Positions 45,801 to 56,751 are shown, counted from the stretch's first letter. The stretch: DNA of 64,000 bases from Gammaproteobacteria bacterium (GCA_029881255.1 JAOUMY010000001.1:1-64000); one strand, 5' to 3'. Program-made: numbers and translations. Notes: generated by a model from the sequence alone, not told the origin.

Positions 45801-45958
45801 GCACCGAGACTGATCGCGCCACTGATAGCGAGCGCTATGGGCACTTCTTGCTGGGAACTGGTATCGGCGTCAGCGCTGAGACTCGATGTTGAAATGAGAA
45901 AACAGGCAAAAAGCATACATAGCAGGCCACACTTTCTAAATCTACTATTCAATGTCAT
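42815..45958 (-). CDS. Patatin-like phospholipase, large exported form
   Basis: 1047 residues from the ATG at 45958 (AAAGGGA upstream), giving a signal peptide ending at SSLSA; a longer frame upstream adds 56 unlikely residues. The patatin domain has ISGAISLGAYEAG (oxyanion loop), GTSAG with Ser89 and KDGGSFDN with Asp309 as catalytic dyad. A helical middle region of about 550 residues has no recognised match. The last 150 residues alternate polar and aromatic residues (WEPYYQASANYDFRRYSVML ... IRVSYGQRNFGG) and end in Phe, suggesting a beta-barrel or membrane-inserting end, as in type Vd-like patatin proteins, though no POTRA domain was recognised. Likely an outer-membrane or secreted lipase. 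Confidence 0.88.
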   Translation of the reverse strand: MTLNSRFRKCGLLCMLFACFLISTSSLSADADTSSQQEVPIALAISGAISLGAYEAGYNWALINILKKIKQQGFQNRNYPELKGVSGTSAGSVNALFSAMVWCMDESKLAALPGVLSNVDKQNLFEALWLKTGIRELMPENDQYEEDEFLLSRKFLNRVLELLQTHMDKDIWQDGCEVPLAFVMTRVNPDKVELKGISLSVSRVAVSFRLKTLREKGKSRAVFLSNTKNTTHPLIGRVVYPVGVRTRDGHNIPVETIVEFAKASSSVPGAFSAIHLDYCLPDENASSSGVDDPRCPAAHMQVRSGSFKDGGSFDNKPLGLASAIAEPWQYDVDTRSRYEQEGRRYNYIYMEHSNLRGEENQRQSNEHAGIVSDGLIGLAQYMVGTTASAGDQELFNLYRRGDWSANTQSAVEATLAKLESTGASFGEIDFDALFQTLSNTGLMNACRIALDNDVHSLTAYCLAFESAVLESMYRGFRVNIEPDRSPIFGNCPGYLMNSTHRISSDIVMKQRQRVICMLEKVADKLGEDSLKLRVARLNENKFSDRVLFRSDRYVPLTGSFLGHFAAFLDPYFREFDYYVGVFDALLNLSQYYCSKSGSEMQSQLLSGFEKGGRTEACTPAFFRAYFDMLGFVDVRKASFLFQRFVRLERLNTGAQQASWRWLQERGLGNCHSTLVDAFQASIDQRCKGIKAGPKRKSCETQARQDLETRVYDGLAQGNNLASHGVAIFVDTTSAATCSVDDHSDDQYRKLDLIFSALIDLDDQGNYKGAADFKPFLARLKKRGFVDDRTDSEIRTIINNSDGYVLTWYQPLLKKISDRIIDIQDREAEVLAQARRDKKKGVAGEQIVKTVDTISFLAILMGNSLAGNNKKRSWTQSTAPYANYNPMHLVLPYEANYNILSGGYEFSWEPSYRLTGQHHINLRFTPLAGRRVNGAWEPYYQASANYDFRRYSVMLGSMGAGLTFNMQRSESEWLPHGDKNVGFRVYANLLANKIRVSYGQRNFGGDWFGDDAYINVGLIDLPGTTYWAVRAGYINTRSLAKQLWRVVF

Positions 45959-46176
45959 AACATCCCTTTTAAGTTGATCGTCGCGCTCCCCGTGACGGTT
46001 GTAAAAGCCATGCGCAGTCGTTACCGTACTTTTTCCCTGAATTATAACGTCGTTTCTAAGCGACACTCCAGAGCAGATATGTCTAGTGAGCCATGAGGAT
46101 GGCGAGTATTGAATGAGAAATAACATTTGAGAAACGAAACAAATTCAGACATTATTTGAATTTTTTGGAAGAAAAG

Positions 46177-46596
46177 ATGTTCTGGCTGATTACAATTGCC
46201 CTGTCCGCATGGACGCTCAATATCAGCGGCCATATTAGCAGCGGTGCCTGGGATGCGTTCATACTGATGTGCTGGATTACCTGGCCACTGCTGCTTTGCA
46301 CCTTGCTCATCACGCTTAAGCACCGGGGACAACAGACGCCTTTCTGGCGCTTACAATATTTCAGCGACTACTTGTTGACGGGAGCACTGATTCCGCAAAT
46401 CGTAGGCGTCATACTTTTTAATATCACCTTACAGGAAAATATCGAGAATGACTCCCGGTCATTTTCTGAGAATTTACTATTCGTGGGCTACTACACCGTT
46501 AAGCTATGGCTGGCAACGGCGTTAAGCGTCGTCGTATTCTATTTTGCTGCAAAGTTGCGTACCAAGAAGCCTCGCATCGACAAAGATATCGTCTGA
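46177..46596 (+). CDS. Small integral membrane protein (139 aa)
   Basis: Begins MFWLITIALSAWTLN at the ATG with GGAAG about 5 bp upstream; a TTG seven codons earlier is a weaker start. Four hydrophobic segments (about 3-18, 28-45, 66-85 and 105-127) and a basic C-terminus (RTKKPRIDKD) give a four-pass membrane protein with cytoplasmic tail. No family recognised. It is divergent from the patatin-like gene, with about 220 bp between the starts. Confidence 0.75.
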   Translation: MFWLITIALSAWTLNISGHISSGAWDAFILMCWITWPLLLCTLLITLKHRGQQTPFWRLQYFSDYLLTGALIPQIVGVILFNITLQENIENDSRSFSENLLFVGYYTVKLWLATALSVVVFYFAAKLRTKKPRIDKDIV

Positions 46597-46880
46597 CACA
46601 GCCTAATTTCCGCCATTTCACACTCCTGATGCCGTAATTTGTAAATATTTGTTAAATACGATGCTTTTTTAACGACTGAACACACCCTCTAGTATATATC
46701 TATTGGCGTTTAACGCTGTGGTCTCGCCGATATGACTTTCTGGCTTGAACATAACTTGTAAACCTATAACAACACTCCAACTTATGGTTTTTGTGGGGAC
46801 ATACACAATAATACTTATTTGCTTGCATCTGTAACCGCAGGATCGGGCACTTTCTATTTCATCATAAAAGGAGCTTGTGC

Positions 46881-47843
46881 ATGAAACCCACCCCCTTTCC
46901 AGTTGGCGATAGTTACAACGATTTCTCAAATAAACATCGCAGTGTAATTTTTTTTGCCATGCTTATACTTGCCTTACTTGGCTGTAATAATCAACAGACT
47001 GGAACCGAAGGCCCACAATACGCCAACGAAGCCCTCAAAAGCGAAATCCTTACTTATCGATTTGCGATTCACCCCTTACACAATCCCAAAAAGCTAACCG
47101 AATCCTATCAACCGCTCATCGACTATCTAAATGAACATGTAAAGACCGTACGTTTTCAGGTCGAAGCATCCCGTGATTATCAGGCCTATGAAGCGAAGTT
47201 CCGCAATAAGGAAGCAGAGTTTTTGCTGCCTAATCCGTGGCAAACATTAGAGGCTATGAAAGTTGGCTACTCCGTTATGGCCATGGCAGGTGACGCCGAG
47301 GACTTTAAAGGTATTTACATCGTACGTAAGGATGGAAATATTCATCAACCTCGCGACCTCAAGGGCAAAGCCGTCAGTTATCCCTCACCTACAGCATTAG
47401 CAGCGTGCATCATGCCGCAGCAATTTCTTCACGACAACGGACTCAACGCCACCCGAGATGTCATTAATCATTATGTCGGCTCGCAAGAGTCATCCATCAT
47501 GAATGTCTATTTGAAAGAGACTGCCGCGGGCGCCACCTGGCCACCACCCTGGCGAGCGTTTCAAAAAGATCACCCAGAAGAAGCTGCGCAATTACAGGTC
47601 ATATGGGAAACACCACCACTCATCAATAACTCTGTAATGGCGCGCAACGATATACCTTCGGAAATTCGCATGCGGGTAAGAGAGTTGCTGACCTCCCTGG
47701 AAAAAACAGATGAAGGGCTACGCATCCTTAAGGGGATGGAAACTGCACGTTTTCATGCCGCCAACGATGACAGCTACGACAAGGTCCGACAGTTTGTTGA
47801 AAGTTTTGAAAAGAACGTCAGACTCGTAGAGGAAAAAATCTAA
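46881..47843 (+). CDS. PhnD-like periplasmic binding lipoprotein
   Basis: 320 residues. Signal peptide with lipobox ALLGC at about residue 36; the N-terminal 18 residues before the hydrophobic part are unusually long. The rest is a type II binding protein of the phosphate/phosphonate (PhnD) family: YRFAIHPLHNPKKLTESYQPLIDYL, LNPWQTLEAMK-like (LPNPWQTLEAM) and DLKGKAVSYPSPTA. AAGGAG precedes the ATG by 7 bp. TAATG couples it to the following hybrid kinase, so it probably serves as that kinase's periplasmic sensor subunit rather than as part of an importer; no ABC permease is nearby. Confidence 0.9.
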   Translation: MKPTPFPVGDSYNDFSNKHRSVIFFAMLILALLGCNNQQTGTEGPQYANEALKSEILTYRFAIHPLHNPKKLTESYQPLIDYLNEHVKTVRFQVEASRDYQAYEAKFRNKEAEFLLPNPWQTLEAMKVGYSVMAMAGDAEDFKGIYIVRKDGNIHQPRDLKGKAVSYPSPTALAACIMPQQFLHDNGLNATRDVINHYVGSQESSIMNVYLKETAAGATWPPPWRAFQKDHPEEAAQLQVIWETPPLINNSVMARNDIPSEIRMRVRELLTSLEKTDEGLRILKGMETARFHAANDDSYDKVRQFVESFEKNVRLVEEKI

Positions 47844-50800
47844 TGTGGCATGCTATACAAAAGGCACTAGCAGGAAATCTGCGGCGAAGACTACTTTTCA
47901 GCGTTGCCGCGATACATGCGGTTATGATGAGTCTTTTTATCTGGGATTTAACTGTACGACAGCAGGAAATGATACTAAGCCAGCAAACACGTCTGGCGTC
48001 AGCATTGTCACAAAGCGTGGCGACTTCGGTAGCCATATGGGTACAGGCGCGGGACTTTGCCGGCATACAAGAAATTGTTGATGCCCAGAAGCGTTATCCC
48101 GAACTGAAATTCGCCATGGTGACCGGGCTGGATGGCGAAGTCTTTGCGCACACAGATCCAACGCGCCGCGGACAGGCGGTTCTTGATCTCCCACTGAATC
48201 CTACTAAGGCGATACTCAGTCGCAGCCGTGATCTGGTTGATATCGCAACGCCCGCCATTCTGGCAGATCAGCAAGTTGGCTGGGTACGCATTGGCATTGG
48301 CCAGGAGATCACCGACGCCGAACTCAACGCGATCATTCGCGACGGTCTTTACTATACCCTGGCGGCTATTTTGATAGGGTCTTTATTAGCGGCATTAATG
48401 GCAAAAAAAATGACCAACCGCCTATACGCTATTCAAACAACGGCAGACGCAGTGCACGAGGGTAAGGCGGACAAGCGTGCCGCAGTGGAGGGTGACGACG
48501 AGGCGGCAACATTGGCCCGGCAATTCAATCGCATGCTCGATCGTCTGTCAGAACGTGAGCATCAACTACTTAACTCCCATGAGGCTCTATCACAAAAGGA
48601 AAACAGTCTTGCAGAAGCACAGCGCATCGCAAAACTTGGGGACTGGGAAATGCGCTATCCAAGTCGCACCTTGTTCTGGTCGGATCAAGCACTACGTATC
48701 ATCGAAATCAAACGCGAAAACAAACAATCCATTAGCTATGACAAATTTCTCGAAATCGTTCATCCAGATGAACGAGACTATGTCCGAGAAGTCTATGCAC
48801 GCTCCATAAGCAATAAGGCGGTGTTCAATATTGATCATCGTCTGCTTATGCCTGACGGACGCATAAAGTATGTACATCAGTATTGCGAAACCTATTACGA
48901 TGATGAAGGTTTACCTTTACGCTCGGTGGGCACGATACAAGACATCACCGAACGCCGACTGGTCGAAATTGAACTTGAACAACACCGCTATCATCTCGAA
49001 AAACTGGTTGAAGAACGAACGAATGATATCGCAACCAAGAATCGTCTTTTTGAAGCCATTAGTCGCATGCAGGCGCAATTCATACGTGAGCCCAACCCTG
49101 CTGAACTGTTTAGACAGATAGTCAAAGAGTTTGTTGAACTAACCGATAGCGACCTGGGATTCATTGGCGATGTCCAACAGGATTATGAACATCGCGAATT
49201 CCTTCAGGATTACGCCTTTTACAATATTCCGCAAGATGAGAACACATTGGCATTCTTTGAAAAACATCGCAGCACAGGATTTATGTTTCGTCGCGATGCC
49301 GGAGATAATTTATTTAACCATGTGATAAAACATCGGGAACCTGTTATCTCCAATGACATTGCCAATGACCCACGTCAGGGTGGCACACCAACAGGCCACC
49401 CTGTGCTGAATAATTTTCTTGGCATACCTGTCTGGTATGGCGAGAAAATGGTCGGCGAAATCGGGCTTGCCAATCGTGTGCATGGTTATGACGAGACCAT
49501 GCTAATAACCTTGCAACCGGTAATTGAGGCAGTTGGCCGCATTATTGTCGCGCGTTGGGACCAGCTCGCAAAAGAACAGGCGGAACAAGCATTAGTCGAG
49601 GCAAAGAATATTGCCGAATCTGCCAGTGAAGCAAAGAGCAATTTTCTCGCAAACATGAGTCACGAGCTGCGCACTCCATTGAATGCCATTCTAGGCATGC
49701 TTTACCTGGCGCTGCGTAACGAACTTCCCCCCAATCTGCGCAATCAGCTTGGTAAAGCACGCACCTCAGCGCATTCACTGTTAAGTATTATTAATGACAT
49801 ATTAGATCTATCGAAAATAGAAGCCGGAAAACTCGATATCGAGCGTATTGAATTCGGCCTGGATCATGTGCTGGAGCGGGTAACCGACATCATCGCGCCG
49901 CAAGCAACGGAGAAGGAGATTGAGTTTCTTATTCGATACGATACGCATATTCCGCCGACACTTATTGGCGATCCACTCCGTATTGGGCAGGTCTTAATCA
50001 ATTTGTGTAGCAACGCGGTTAAGTTTACAGAGAAGGGACAGGTCACCCTGTATTTTCACGCCGACAGTGCCGATGAATCTCAGTTGACGCTACGCGCATG
50101 CGTGGAGGACAGCGGAATCGGAATGTCTAAAGAACTGCAATCACGTCTGTTTACAAAATTTACGCAGGCGGACCAGTCAAGCACGCGTCGATTTGGTGGA
50201 ACCGGACTGGGTCTGGCCATTAGCAAAAGTCTTGTTGAAATGATGAACGGGCGTATTTGGGTTGAACGCTCAGAGACTAATCATGGCACAACGTTTTGTT
50301 TCATGATGCCTCTGGGTATTGCGCCACAGGCACAAAACAGCCATCGTCAGGCCGTTGCCAACCAGGCAGGTCCTCTGCTCAAAGACATGCGTGCGCTAGT
50401 CGTCGATGATAATGAAGTCTCAAGCGAGATCCTCGCTGAAATGTTACGTGAGTTTAAGATGGAAATTGATATTGAGCGGAGTGGCGCGGCAACTCTGGCG
50501 CGTCTGGAAACTCAGCAACCCTATGATTTGGTCTTGCTTGACTGGCACATGCCCGGCATGAACGGAGACGAGGTCATGAACAAATTTCGTCGGCAAAATC
50601 CAGGCGGCAAGATTCCCAAGTTTATCATGGTGACAGCGTATGGTAGAGAAGACGTCTTACTCGGGGCCGAACGCGCCGGTGCTAACGGCTTTCTGGTCAA
50701 ACCTGTCTCTCCGTCGTCTTTACTCGACGCGACATTGACGGCGCTAGGGCGTGAACGAGTCTGGGAAAACCATGACAAGTCGTATACGACCCGCCGCATA

Positions 50801-51868
50801 CAACGCAGTCATGACTTCGCTGGAATCAAACTATTACTGGTAGAAGATAACGAAATAAATCGTGAATTCGCCGGCGAACTTTTGCGTAGCGAAAACATTG
50901 AGGTTGACGAGGCGCGGGACGGAAAAGAAGCAGTTCGCATGATACAGGAGCGAAACTATGACTGCGTTTTAATGGACATACAAATGCCCGTCATGGACGG
51001 TATGACGGCCACACGTCAGATACGCGCTTTGGGTCAGACGCCTAACTTTTCACATCTCGCGCAACTTCCGATTATTGCCATGACGGCCTTGGCGATGCTG
51101 AATGATGCTGAACGCAGTTTCGATGCCGGCATGAATGACTATGTCACTAAGCCCGTTGAACCGGAAAGACTGATGGACGTTCTTGCAAAGTGGCTACCTC
51201 GCAACAATAAAACCAACGCGAAACGGGTCGACGTACCTCATGATAACAACATCTCTCAAGATCTGCTCGCCCTCAAACACCTTGATGCTATCGGAGGCGT
51301 ACACCGCATAGGTGGAAAAAGCGATGCTTACAGACGGCAGTTGCTACGCTTTCGCGAGCGCTATGTGAATGCGGTAACAGAGTTGCGTCGACTCATTGAA
51401 GAAGAAGGCGCACAGGAGGCCGAGCTGTATTGTCATGCACTTAAAGGTGTTTCGGGAAACATAGGCGCGACGCGACTACACCAGGTGCTAAGTGAAGCTG
51501 ACGCGCTATTGAAGCGACTGCGCGTACCTGACGAGAACTTGTTGAACAATCTTGAACAGCGATTTCAGGAAGTGATAGCTGATATTGACTCTCTTTCACC
51601 ATCCCCTGAACCTACTATGGCCATACAGGCATTGAAGCCCGATGAAATCCAGGACTTATTGCGAGAACTGAGTTTTGTATTGTCCAATGATTTGGGCGCT
51701 GTGGAAAACCTGCTTTCACGTCTACGTTCTGGCATCGATCATGCGCAATGGACAACTGCGGTAAACGAGATCGCGCAACTCATAGACACCTTTGATCTGG
51801 ATGAAGCAGAAACACTCATAACGAATTTTCAACACCAACTCAATGCGCAAGCGGAGGAGTACGCGTAA
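47843..51868 (+). CDS. Hybrid histidine kinase with PAS, GAF, two receivers and HPt
   Basis: 1341 residues: TM1 about 15-33, periplasmic domain to about 165, TM2 about 170-190, HAMP, PAS about 260-375 ([17 protein letters not shown]), GAF about 405-575, HisKA with His607 ([12 protein letters not shown]), HATPase ([15 protein letters not shown]), receiver 1 with Asp900 ([11 protein letters not shown]), receiver 2 with Asp1045 ([11 protein letters not shown]) and a C-terminal HPt with His1198 (CHALKGVSG). The BarA/TorS-like relay can pass phosphate within the protein and on to a partner. It overlaps the binding-protein gene and the next kinase gene by one base each (TAATG), so the three are translated together. 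Confidence 0.95.
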   Translation: MWHAIQKALAGNLRRRLLFSVAAIHAVMMSLFIWDLTVRQQEMILSQQTRLASALSQSVATSVAIWVQARDFAGIQEIVDAQKRYPELKFAMVTGLDGEVFAHTDPTRRGQAVLDLPLNPTKAILSRSRDLVDIATPAILADQQVGWVRIGIGQEITDAELNAIIRDGLYYTLAAILIGSLLAALMAKKMTNRLYAIQTTADAVHEGKADKRAAVEGDDEAATLARQFNRMLDRLSEREHQLLNSHEALSQKENSLAEAQRIAKLGDWEMRYPSRTLFWSDQALRIIEIKRENKQSISYDKFLEIVHPDERDYVREVYARSISNKAVFNIDHRLLMPDGRIKYVHQYCETYYDDEGLPLRSVGTIQDITERRLVEIELEQHRYHLEKLVEERTNDIATKNRLFEAISRMQAQFIREPNPAELFRQIVKEFVELTDSDLGFIGDVQQDYEHREFLQDYAFYNIPQDENTLAFFEKHRSTGFMFRRDAGDNLFNHVIKHREPVISNDIANDPRQGGTPTGHPVLNNFLGIPVWYGEKMVGEIGLANRVHGYDETMLITLQPVIEAVGRIIVARWDQLAKEQAEQALVEAKNIAESASEAKSNFLANMSHELRTPLNAILGMLYLALRNELPPNLRNQLGKARTSAHSLLSIINDILDLSKIEAGKLDIERIEFGLDHVLERVTDIIAPQATEKEIEFLIRYDTHIPPTLIGDPLRIGQVLINLCSNAVKFTEKGQVTLYFHADSADESQLTLRACVEDSGIGMSKELQSRLFTKFTQADQSSTRRFGGTGLGLAISKSLVEMMNGRIWVERSETNHGTTFCFMMPLGIAPQAQNSHRQAVANQAGPLLKDMRALVVDDNEVSSEILAEMLREFKMEIDIERSGAATLARLETQQPYDLVLLDWHMPGMNGDEVMNKFRRQNPGGKIPKFIMVTAYGREDVLLGAERAGANGFLVKPVSPSSLLDATLTALGRERVWENHDKSYTTRRIQRSHDFAGIKLLLVEDNEINREFAGELLRSENIEVDEARDGKEAVRMIQERNYDCVLMDIQMPVMDGMTATRQIRALGQTPNFSHLAQLPIIAMTALAMLNDAERSFDAGMNDYVTKPVEPERLMDVLAKWLPRNNKTNAKRVDVPHDNNISQDLLALKHLDAIGGVHRIGGKSDAYRRQLLRFRERYVNAVTELRRLIEEEGAQEAELYCHALKGVSGNIGATRLHQVLSEADALLKRLRVPDENLLNNLEQRFQEVIADIDSLSPSPEPTMAIQALKPDEIQDLLRELSFVLSNDLGAVENLLSRLRSGIDHAQWTTAVNEIAQLIDTFDLDEAETLITNFQHQLNAQAEEYA

Positions 51869-54324
51869 TGAAGCATCGTTTTCATCGTCCAAACATTCTA
51901 ATTATTGATGACGTAGCTGAAAACATACATTCACTGATGGGCGTGCTACGGGATGAGTACACGATTACCGCAGCGACCTCTGGCGAAAAAGGCCTGGAAA
52001 TGGCCCGTCGAAAACCACACCCTGATTTGATATTGCTAGATATCAAAATGCCACACATGGACGGCTATAGCGTTCTCGATCAGTTGCAGAATAATGAAGA
52101 GACGACAGACATTCCCGTCGTCTTTGTCACTGCCTTAAGTGAAAACGAAGATGTTGCGCGAGGCCTTAAACTCGGCGTCGTCGACTATATCATCAAGCCG
52201 GTGGAGCCTGATATTCTACGACTACGCGTCAGGACACAGCTAAATTTGCGTGATGTTCAACGTCAACTCACCCATCAACAGGCTCGATTGCCGGACAAAC
52301 ACACGAATCTACCCAAAGTATTGTTGGTAGACGACGTTCCGGAAAACCTGCACGAACTTATCGAAGCGCTTAAAGCTGATTACCAGATCCAGGTTGCGGG
52401 TAATGGCGCCAAGGCTTTGGAGATCGTCAATTCCGACTCACCGCCGGACATTGTTCTGCTCGATGTCGTCATGCCAGGCATGGATGGATATGAAGTTTGT
52501 AGACGAATTAAATCAAGCACATTAGGTAACGCTATCCCTGTCATCTTTATTTCTGTCGCCAACGCCCTCGAACACAAGATTTCCGGGTTCAGAATAGGTG
52601 CCGCCGACTACATTACCAAACCCTATGACATTGATGAAGTACGTGCCCGAGTACGTACCCATCTTGAACTCGCTCAACTACGCTACTACCTTGAATCGCA
52701 AGTGGCGCAGCGCACAGAACAGTTACGTCGCGAGGAAGAGAAATATCGCACAGTTGCCAACTTTACGCATGATTGGGAATACTGGGTCGGGCCCGGCGGC
52801 GAAATGCGCTATGTTTCACCATCCTGCGAACGCTTGACCGGATATACAGCGAACGAATTTGTCGAGAACCCGAATTTGATTTACCAAATCATGCATTCTG
52901 ATGACCGGCAGAAGTTTTTACAAACGAGCAATAAATCACAGTATTGTCCGGTTGGCAGTGGCTTCGACTTTCGCATTACCACGAAAAGCGGTGAACAACG
53001 CTGGTTAGAACATAATTGCCTGACTGTTTATAACGAGGATGGTGAATATCTCGGTTGCAGAGCCAGTAATCGTGACGTTACTCTGCGTAAGCTCGCCGAA
53101 GCAGAAATACTCAAACTGAATTCCCAACTGGAAGAGCGCGTAAGAGAACGAACGCTGGAGTTGGAAGATGCGAACAACAGTCTTGCCAGCGCGCGTGATT
53201 CGGCGGAAGCGGCATCTCATGCCAAGGGCGTGTTTCTCGCCAATATGAGTCATGAAATTCGCACGCCATTAAATGCCATACTCGGCCTGTCACGTTTAGG
53301 TACAAAACCTGAAAACGAACTCGATGACAAACAACTATTTGGCCAAATTCAGGACGCCGGCAATCACTTGCTCGCCATCATTAACGATATTCTCGACTTC
53401 TCCAAGATCGAGGCTGGAAAATTGAAGATTGAGCTTGCGCCATTTTCTCTACAGCAGACTATCGAAAATATCCGCGCTGTAGTAGACCGTGACGCAAAGG
53501 AGAAGGGCCTTGATTTTACCATTGCGATAGATGAGCACGTTTCACCCTGGGTAATAGGCGACAAATTACGCGTTTCTCAGATCGTGCTTAACCTAGTCAG
53601 CAATGCCATTAAATTTACGCCGCGCGGAAAGGTGACATTAGACGTATCTCGCGATGGTGAAAACATCGTGTTCAAGGTCAGCGATACCGGCATTGGCATC
53701 GGCGCAGAAATGCTCAGCCGCCTGTTTCAAGCCTTCGAACAGGAGGAGGGTTTAACCACTCGACAATACGGTGGCACAGGACTGGGCCTGGCAATTAGTA
53801 AAAACCTGGCGGAGTTGATGCGTGGAAATATAGACGTCAACAGCACAGAGAATGTGGGAAGCACTTTTCGCGTGAGTCTGCCGTTGTCTGTAACTGACGC
53901 GCCTGCGCAGATTTCTCAACCCAGGACAGGCTCGAAGCGACTTGCCGGTTTAAAGATTTTAGCTGTTGAAGACATTGCCGTTAATCGCTTTCTTCTCAAA
54001 GAGATTTTGCAGAATGAAGGTGCCCGAATAGTCGAAGCCGAAAACGGTGTAGAGGCCATCAAGTTGTTTGTTCAAGGCGAGGCGGAAGACATTGATATTG
54101 TGTTGATGGATATTCAGATGCCCGAATTGGATGGCTTCGAATGTACCCGCCAAATTTTGCGCATAAAACCGGAACAAACCATTATCGGACTAACCGCCTA
54201 TGCACTACCAGAGGAAAAACGCCGATGCGTAGAAGCCGGCATGGTCGATCGGGTAAGCAAGCCATACCAGATCGAAGAAATCATTAGTGCCATACTCACG
54301 CATACCGCGACCGTCGCCGCGTAA
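51868..54324 (+). CDS. Soluble hybrid kinase: receiver-receiver-PAS-kinase-receiver
   Basis: 818 residues with no membrane segment. Two N-terminal receivers with Asp58 ([11 protein letters not shown]) and Asp199 ([11 protein letters not shown]), a coiled coil, PAS about 290-410, HisKA with His462 ([12 protein letters not shown]), HATPase ([15 protein letters not shown]) and a third receiver with Asp748 ([11 protein letters not shown]). It probably accepts phosphate from the HPt of the upstream kinase and changes its own kinase output. No DNA-binding or GGDEF output domain is present in the operon, so the final target is unknown. Confidence 0.95.
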   Translation: MKHRFHRPNILIIDDVAENIHSLMGVLRDEYTITAATSGEKGLEMARRKPHPDLILLDIKMPHMDGYSVLDQLQNNEETTDIPVVFVTALSENEDVARGLKLGVVDYIIKPVEPDILRLRVRTQLNLRDVQRQLTHQQARLPDKHTNLPKVLLVDDVPENLHELIEALKADYQIQVAGNGAKALEIVNSDSPPDIVLLDVVMPGMDGYEVCRRIKSSTLGNAIPVIFISVANALEHKISGFRIGAADYITKPYDIDEVRARVRTHLELAQLRYYLESQVAQRTEQLRREEEKYRTVANFTHDWEYWVGPGGEMRYVSPSCERLTGYTANEFVENPNLIYQIMHSDDRQKFLQTSNKSQYCPVGSGFDFRITTKSGEQRWLEHNCLTVYNEDGEYLGCRASNRDVTLRKLAEAEILKLNSQLEERVRERTLELEDANNSLASARDSAEAASHAKGVFLANMSHEIRTPLNAILGLSRLGTKPENELDDKQLFGQIQDAGNHLLAIINDILDFSKIEAGKLKIELAPFSLQQTIENIRAVVDRDAKEKGLDFTIAIDEHVSPWVIGDKLRVSQIVLNLVSNAIKFTPRGKVTLDVSRDGENIVFKVSDTGIGIGAEMLSRLFQAFEQEEGLTTRQYGGTGLGLAISKNLAELMRGNIDVNSTENVGSTFRVSLPLSVTDAPAQISQPRTGSKRLAGLKILAVEDIAVNRFLLKEILQNEGARIVEAENGVEAIKLFVQGEAEDIDIVLMDIQMPELDGFECTRQILRIKPEQTIIGLTAYALPEEKRRCVEAGMVDRVSKPYQIEEIISAILTHTATVAA

Positions 54325-54416
54325 AGTGGAAGCCATGGCATACTTGCGAATACAGGCGCGCCACCCCAGAGTATGCTCACGACGATGATAGTAAGATAGA
54401 AAACTGCGCGATTCAT
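54198..54416 (-). CDS. Possible small membrane protein antisense to kinase 3' end (72 aa)
   Basis: An ATG at 54416 is preceded by GAGGAGG with 5-6 bp spacing, one of the strongest ribosome-binding sites in the window. The product begins [19 protein letters not shown], a good signal anchor, followed by a second hydrophobic stretch ([20 protein letters not shown]). The last 127 bp lie antisense to the end of the kinase gene, where the frame may be open only by chance. Either a real small protein or a leader; uncertain. Confidence 0.4.
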   Translation of the reverse strand: MNRAVFYLTIIVVSILWGGAPVFASMPWLPLYAATVAVCVSMALMISSIWYGLLTRSTMPASTHRRFSSGSA

Positions 54417-54511
54417 AGCATCCTCCTCGGCGAGGTTACCTTGAAAAAAATTATAGGGTAACAATACTGCCTGGCAGCAAGATGATCAGTGTGAAAGCTC
54501 ACACCTTGACG

Positions 54512-55219
54512 CTATTTTTTCTGTTGCAGAAACCGCATCATCCACTGCGCCATGCGCAGGGAATCGGTATCCTTTGACAGCGAGTCGACGCCATGCTCAA
54601 ACACTGACTCACCCAGTTTGGCGCGACGATGATTCATCATCGTTTCTGAATAAGACTTACTGAATTCCGGATGCCCCTGAAAAGTCAGTATGTGCTCACC
54701 GATTTGAAAGGCCGCATTTTCACAGAATTCACTACGCAATATTGGCTCAGCATCGGGAGGAAGACGCATCACCTGGTCCTGGTGGCTGGCAACGATAGAC
54801 ACACTCTCCAACGGAGGTTGCTGCCAGGCTTTGTGATCGACTACTTCGTAAGACTGTACGCCTACGCCCCAGCCTTTGGGTGATTTTTTCGTCTCACCTC
54901 CCAGGGCCTGGGCAATCAATTGATGGCCGAAGCAAATGCCCACTAACGGCTTCTTGTGTTCATGCAGGCGAATCAGAAAATCCGAAAACACCCGTATCCA
55001 TTCCTCGTCGTCATAGACGCTGGCCTTGCTGCCGGTGATGACATAGGCATCACACTCGTCGATCTGCACCGGGTATTCGCCATGCTCAACATCATAAGTC
55101 TTGAACAAAACCGCAGGTGCGGCCGTGGACAATAGCGTTTTGAACATTTCAGGATAGTTTTCATATTGGTCGCGATACTGATCCAGTATGGAATCGCACT
55201 GCAAGATACCGATTTTCAT
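54512..55219 (-). CDS. Class I glutamine amidotransferase-like hydrolase
   Basis: 235 residues, GATase class I fold. The triad is visible: Cys96 in VGICFGHQLIAQALGG, His and Glu in FQGHPEFS. No synthase domain is attached. Its divergent neighbour is a glutamine synthetase-like ligase with aldehyde and alcohol dehydrogenases, so the protein may hydrolyse a gamma-glutamyl amide, as PuuD and PauD do in polyamine pathways. It differs from PuuD in sequence class, so that role is inference. About 165 bp separates its start from the ligase start. Confidence 0.88.
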   Translation of the reverse strand: MKIGILQCDSILDQYRDQYENYPEMFKTLLSTAAPAVLFKTYDVEHGEYPVQIDECDAYVITGSKASVYDDEEWIRVFSDFLIRLHEHKKPLVGICFGHQLIAQALGGETKKSPKGWGVGVQSYEVVDHKAWQQPPLESVSIVASHQDQVMRLPPDAEPILRSEFCENAAFQIGEHILTFQGHPEFSKSYSETMMNHRRAKLGESVFEHGVDSLSKDTDSLRMAQWMMRFLQQKK

Positions 55220-55383
55220 ATACGCCTATTCCTGTTGCCGTCGAATTGTTCCATTATAAGGTGGCTCACTACAGGAACACAGTGAATTGGTCGTTATGGT
55301 TTGGTCGGCAAAGGAGTAGACCGTCAGTCTGTTTTTGCCGCACACCGGTTCAAAACGTCAGCACGCAGGATGACAGGATGCCT

Positions 55384-56751
55384 ATGAACGCCAGAGAGAT
55401 CAAAACCGTTGCCCAGGCCAAGCAAATCGTTGAGCAACGTCAGCTAGCACACGTCAAGGTAGGCGTATTCGACGCCGACGGCATTTTACGCGGCAAGTAT
55501 ATGTCGAAGGAAAAATTCTTCTCCGCCCTGGATAAGGGTTTTGGTTTTTGCGACGTGGTCCTGGGTTGGGATTCAAAAGACCAGCTCTATGACAACGTCA
55601 ACTATACCGGCTGGCACACCGGTTATCCCGATGCGCCGACACGCATCCTGCCCGACACCTGCCGCGATTTACCCTACGAAGAAAACGGCCTGTTCTTTCT
55701 GGCCGAGTTCGCGGATAAAGCCGAGCCTATTTGCCCGCGTGGCACCTTGAGACGCGTTATCGAACGCGCAGCCGATATGGGTATCAAGGCCTACTCTGCC
55801 TTTGAATATGAATTCTTCGTCTTTCAGGAAACCCGCGAAAGCATACGCGAAAAACACTATCGCAATCTCACGCCACTGGCGCCGGGATTTTTTGGCTATT
55901 CCGTGCTACGCAATTCGGTAGACGTGGAAATCTATCAGGAGATACTCGACCTCGGTGAGGCAATGGACTTCGGCATTGAGGGCTTACACGAGGAAACCGG
56001 TCCAGGTGTCATGGAAGCGGCGATACAAGTCGACAGCGCGCTCAATTCTGCCGACAAAGCATCTCTGTTTAAAACCTTCGCCAAAGTCGCCTGCCAACGC
56101 AAAAACCTGATGGCAACCTTCATGGCCAAGTGGTCGCCGGACTGGCCCGGTCAATCGGGTCACATCCATATTTCGTTACAGGACAAGAAAGGCGCATCGC
56201 TTTTCTATGACGCGAAGGACAAACATGGCATGAGCGAAACCATGCGACACTTCGTAGGCGGACAACAACAGTTAATGCCCGAGTTACTGGCCATGGTCGC
56301 GCCAACCGTCAATTCCTACTCGCGCCTGATACCCGGCTTCTGGGCACCGACACATAGCACCTGGGGAGTGGAAAACCGCACCTGCGCGCTGCGCGTGATT
56401 CCTGGTAGTGAAACATCTCAGCGCGTGGAGTATCGCGTCGCCGCTGCCGATGCCAATCCGTATATCATTTTATCGGCGGCCCTGGCCTCGGGATTGTATG
56501 GCATCGAACGTCGCATCGAGCCGCAAGCCATGGTCGAAGGCAATGCCTACGATCAACACTTTGACGACAAGTTGCGACTACCCGCCAATCTGTGGGAGTC
56601 AGCACAAAGACTCAAGGCATCTGAGATGGCGCGGGAATGGTTTGGCGACGCCTTTGTGGAACACTTCGCCGCCAGTCGCGAATGGGAGGAACGGGAGTTC
56701 CGCCGCGCAATTACCGATTGGGAACTGGATCGTTACTTCGAGATAATTTAA
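55384..56751 (+). CDS. Glutamine synthetase-like gamma-glutamyl ligase
   Basis: 455 residues from the second of two close ATGs (AGG with proper spacing); the longer upstream frame is not conserved. GS fold with GVFDADGILRGKYM, EYEFFVF, IEGLHEETGPGVMEAAI, GQSGHIHIS and NRTCALRV. It is related to PuuA/IpuC-type gamma-glutamyl-amine ligases rather than to housekeeping GlnA, since it lacks the adenylylation-loop pattern and forms an operon with dehydrogenases. It would join glutamate to an amine with ATP. The gene ends TAATG into the aldehyde dehydrogenase. Confidence 0.9.
   Translation: MNAREIKTVAQAKQIVEQRQLAHVKVGVFDADGILRGKYMSKEKFFSALDKGFGFCDVVLGWDSKDQLYDNVNYTGWHTGYPDAPTRILPDTCRDLPYEENGLFFLAEFADKAEPICPRGTLRRVIERAADMGIKAYSAFEYEFFVFQETRESIREKHYRNLTPLAPGFFGYSVLRNSVDVEIYQEILDLGEAMDFGIEGLHEETGPGVMEAAIQVDSALNSADKASLFKTFAKVACQRKNLMATFMAKWSPDWPGQSGHIHISLQDKKGASLFYDAKDKHGMSETMRHFVGGQQQLMPELLAMVAPTVNSYSRLIPGFWAPTHSTWGVENRTCALRVIPGSETSQRVEYRVAAADANPYIILSAALASGLYGIERRIEPQAMVEGNAYDQHFDDKLRLPANLWESAQRLKASEMAREWFGDAFVEHFAASREWEEREFRRAITDWELDRYFEII

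Noticed and set aside
55246-56751. Longer glutamine synthetase-like frame from 55246
   Set aside because: The extra N-terminus is not GS-like and the ATG at 55384 has a suitable ribosome-binding site.
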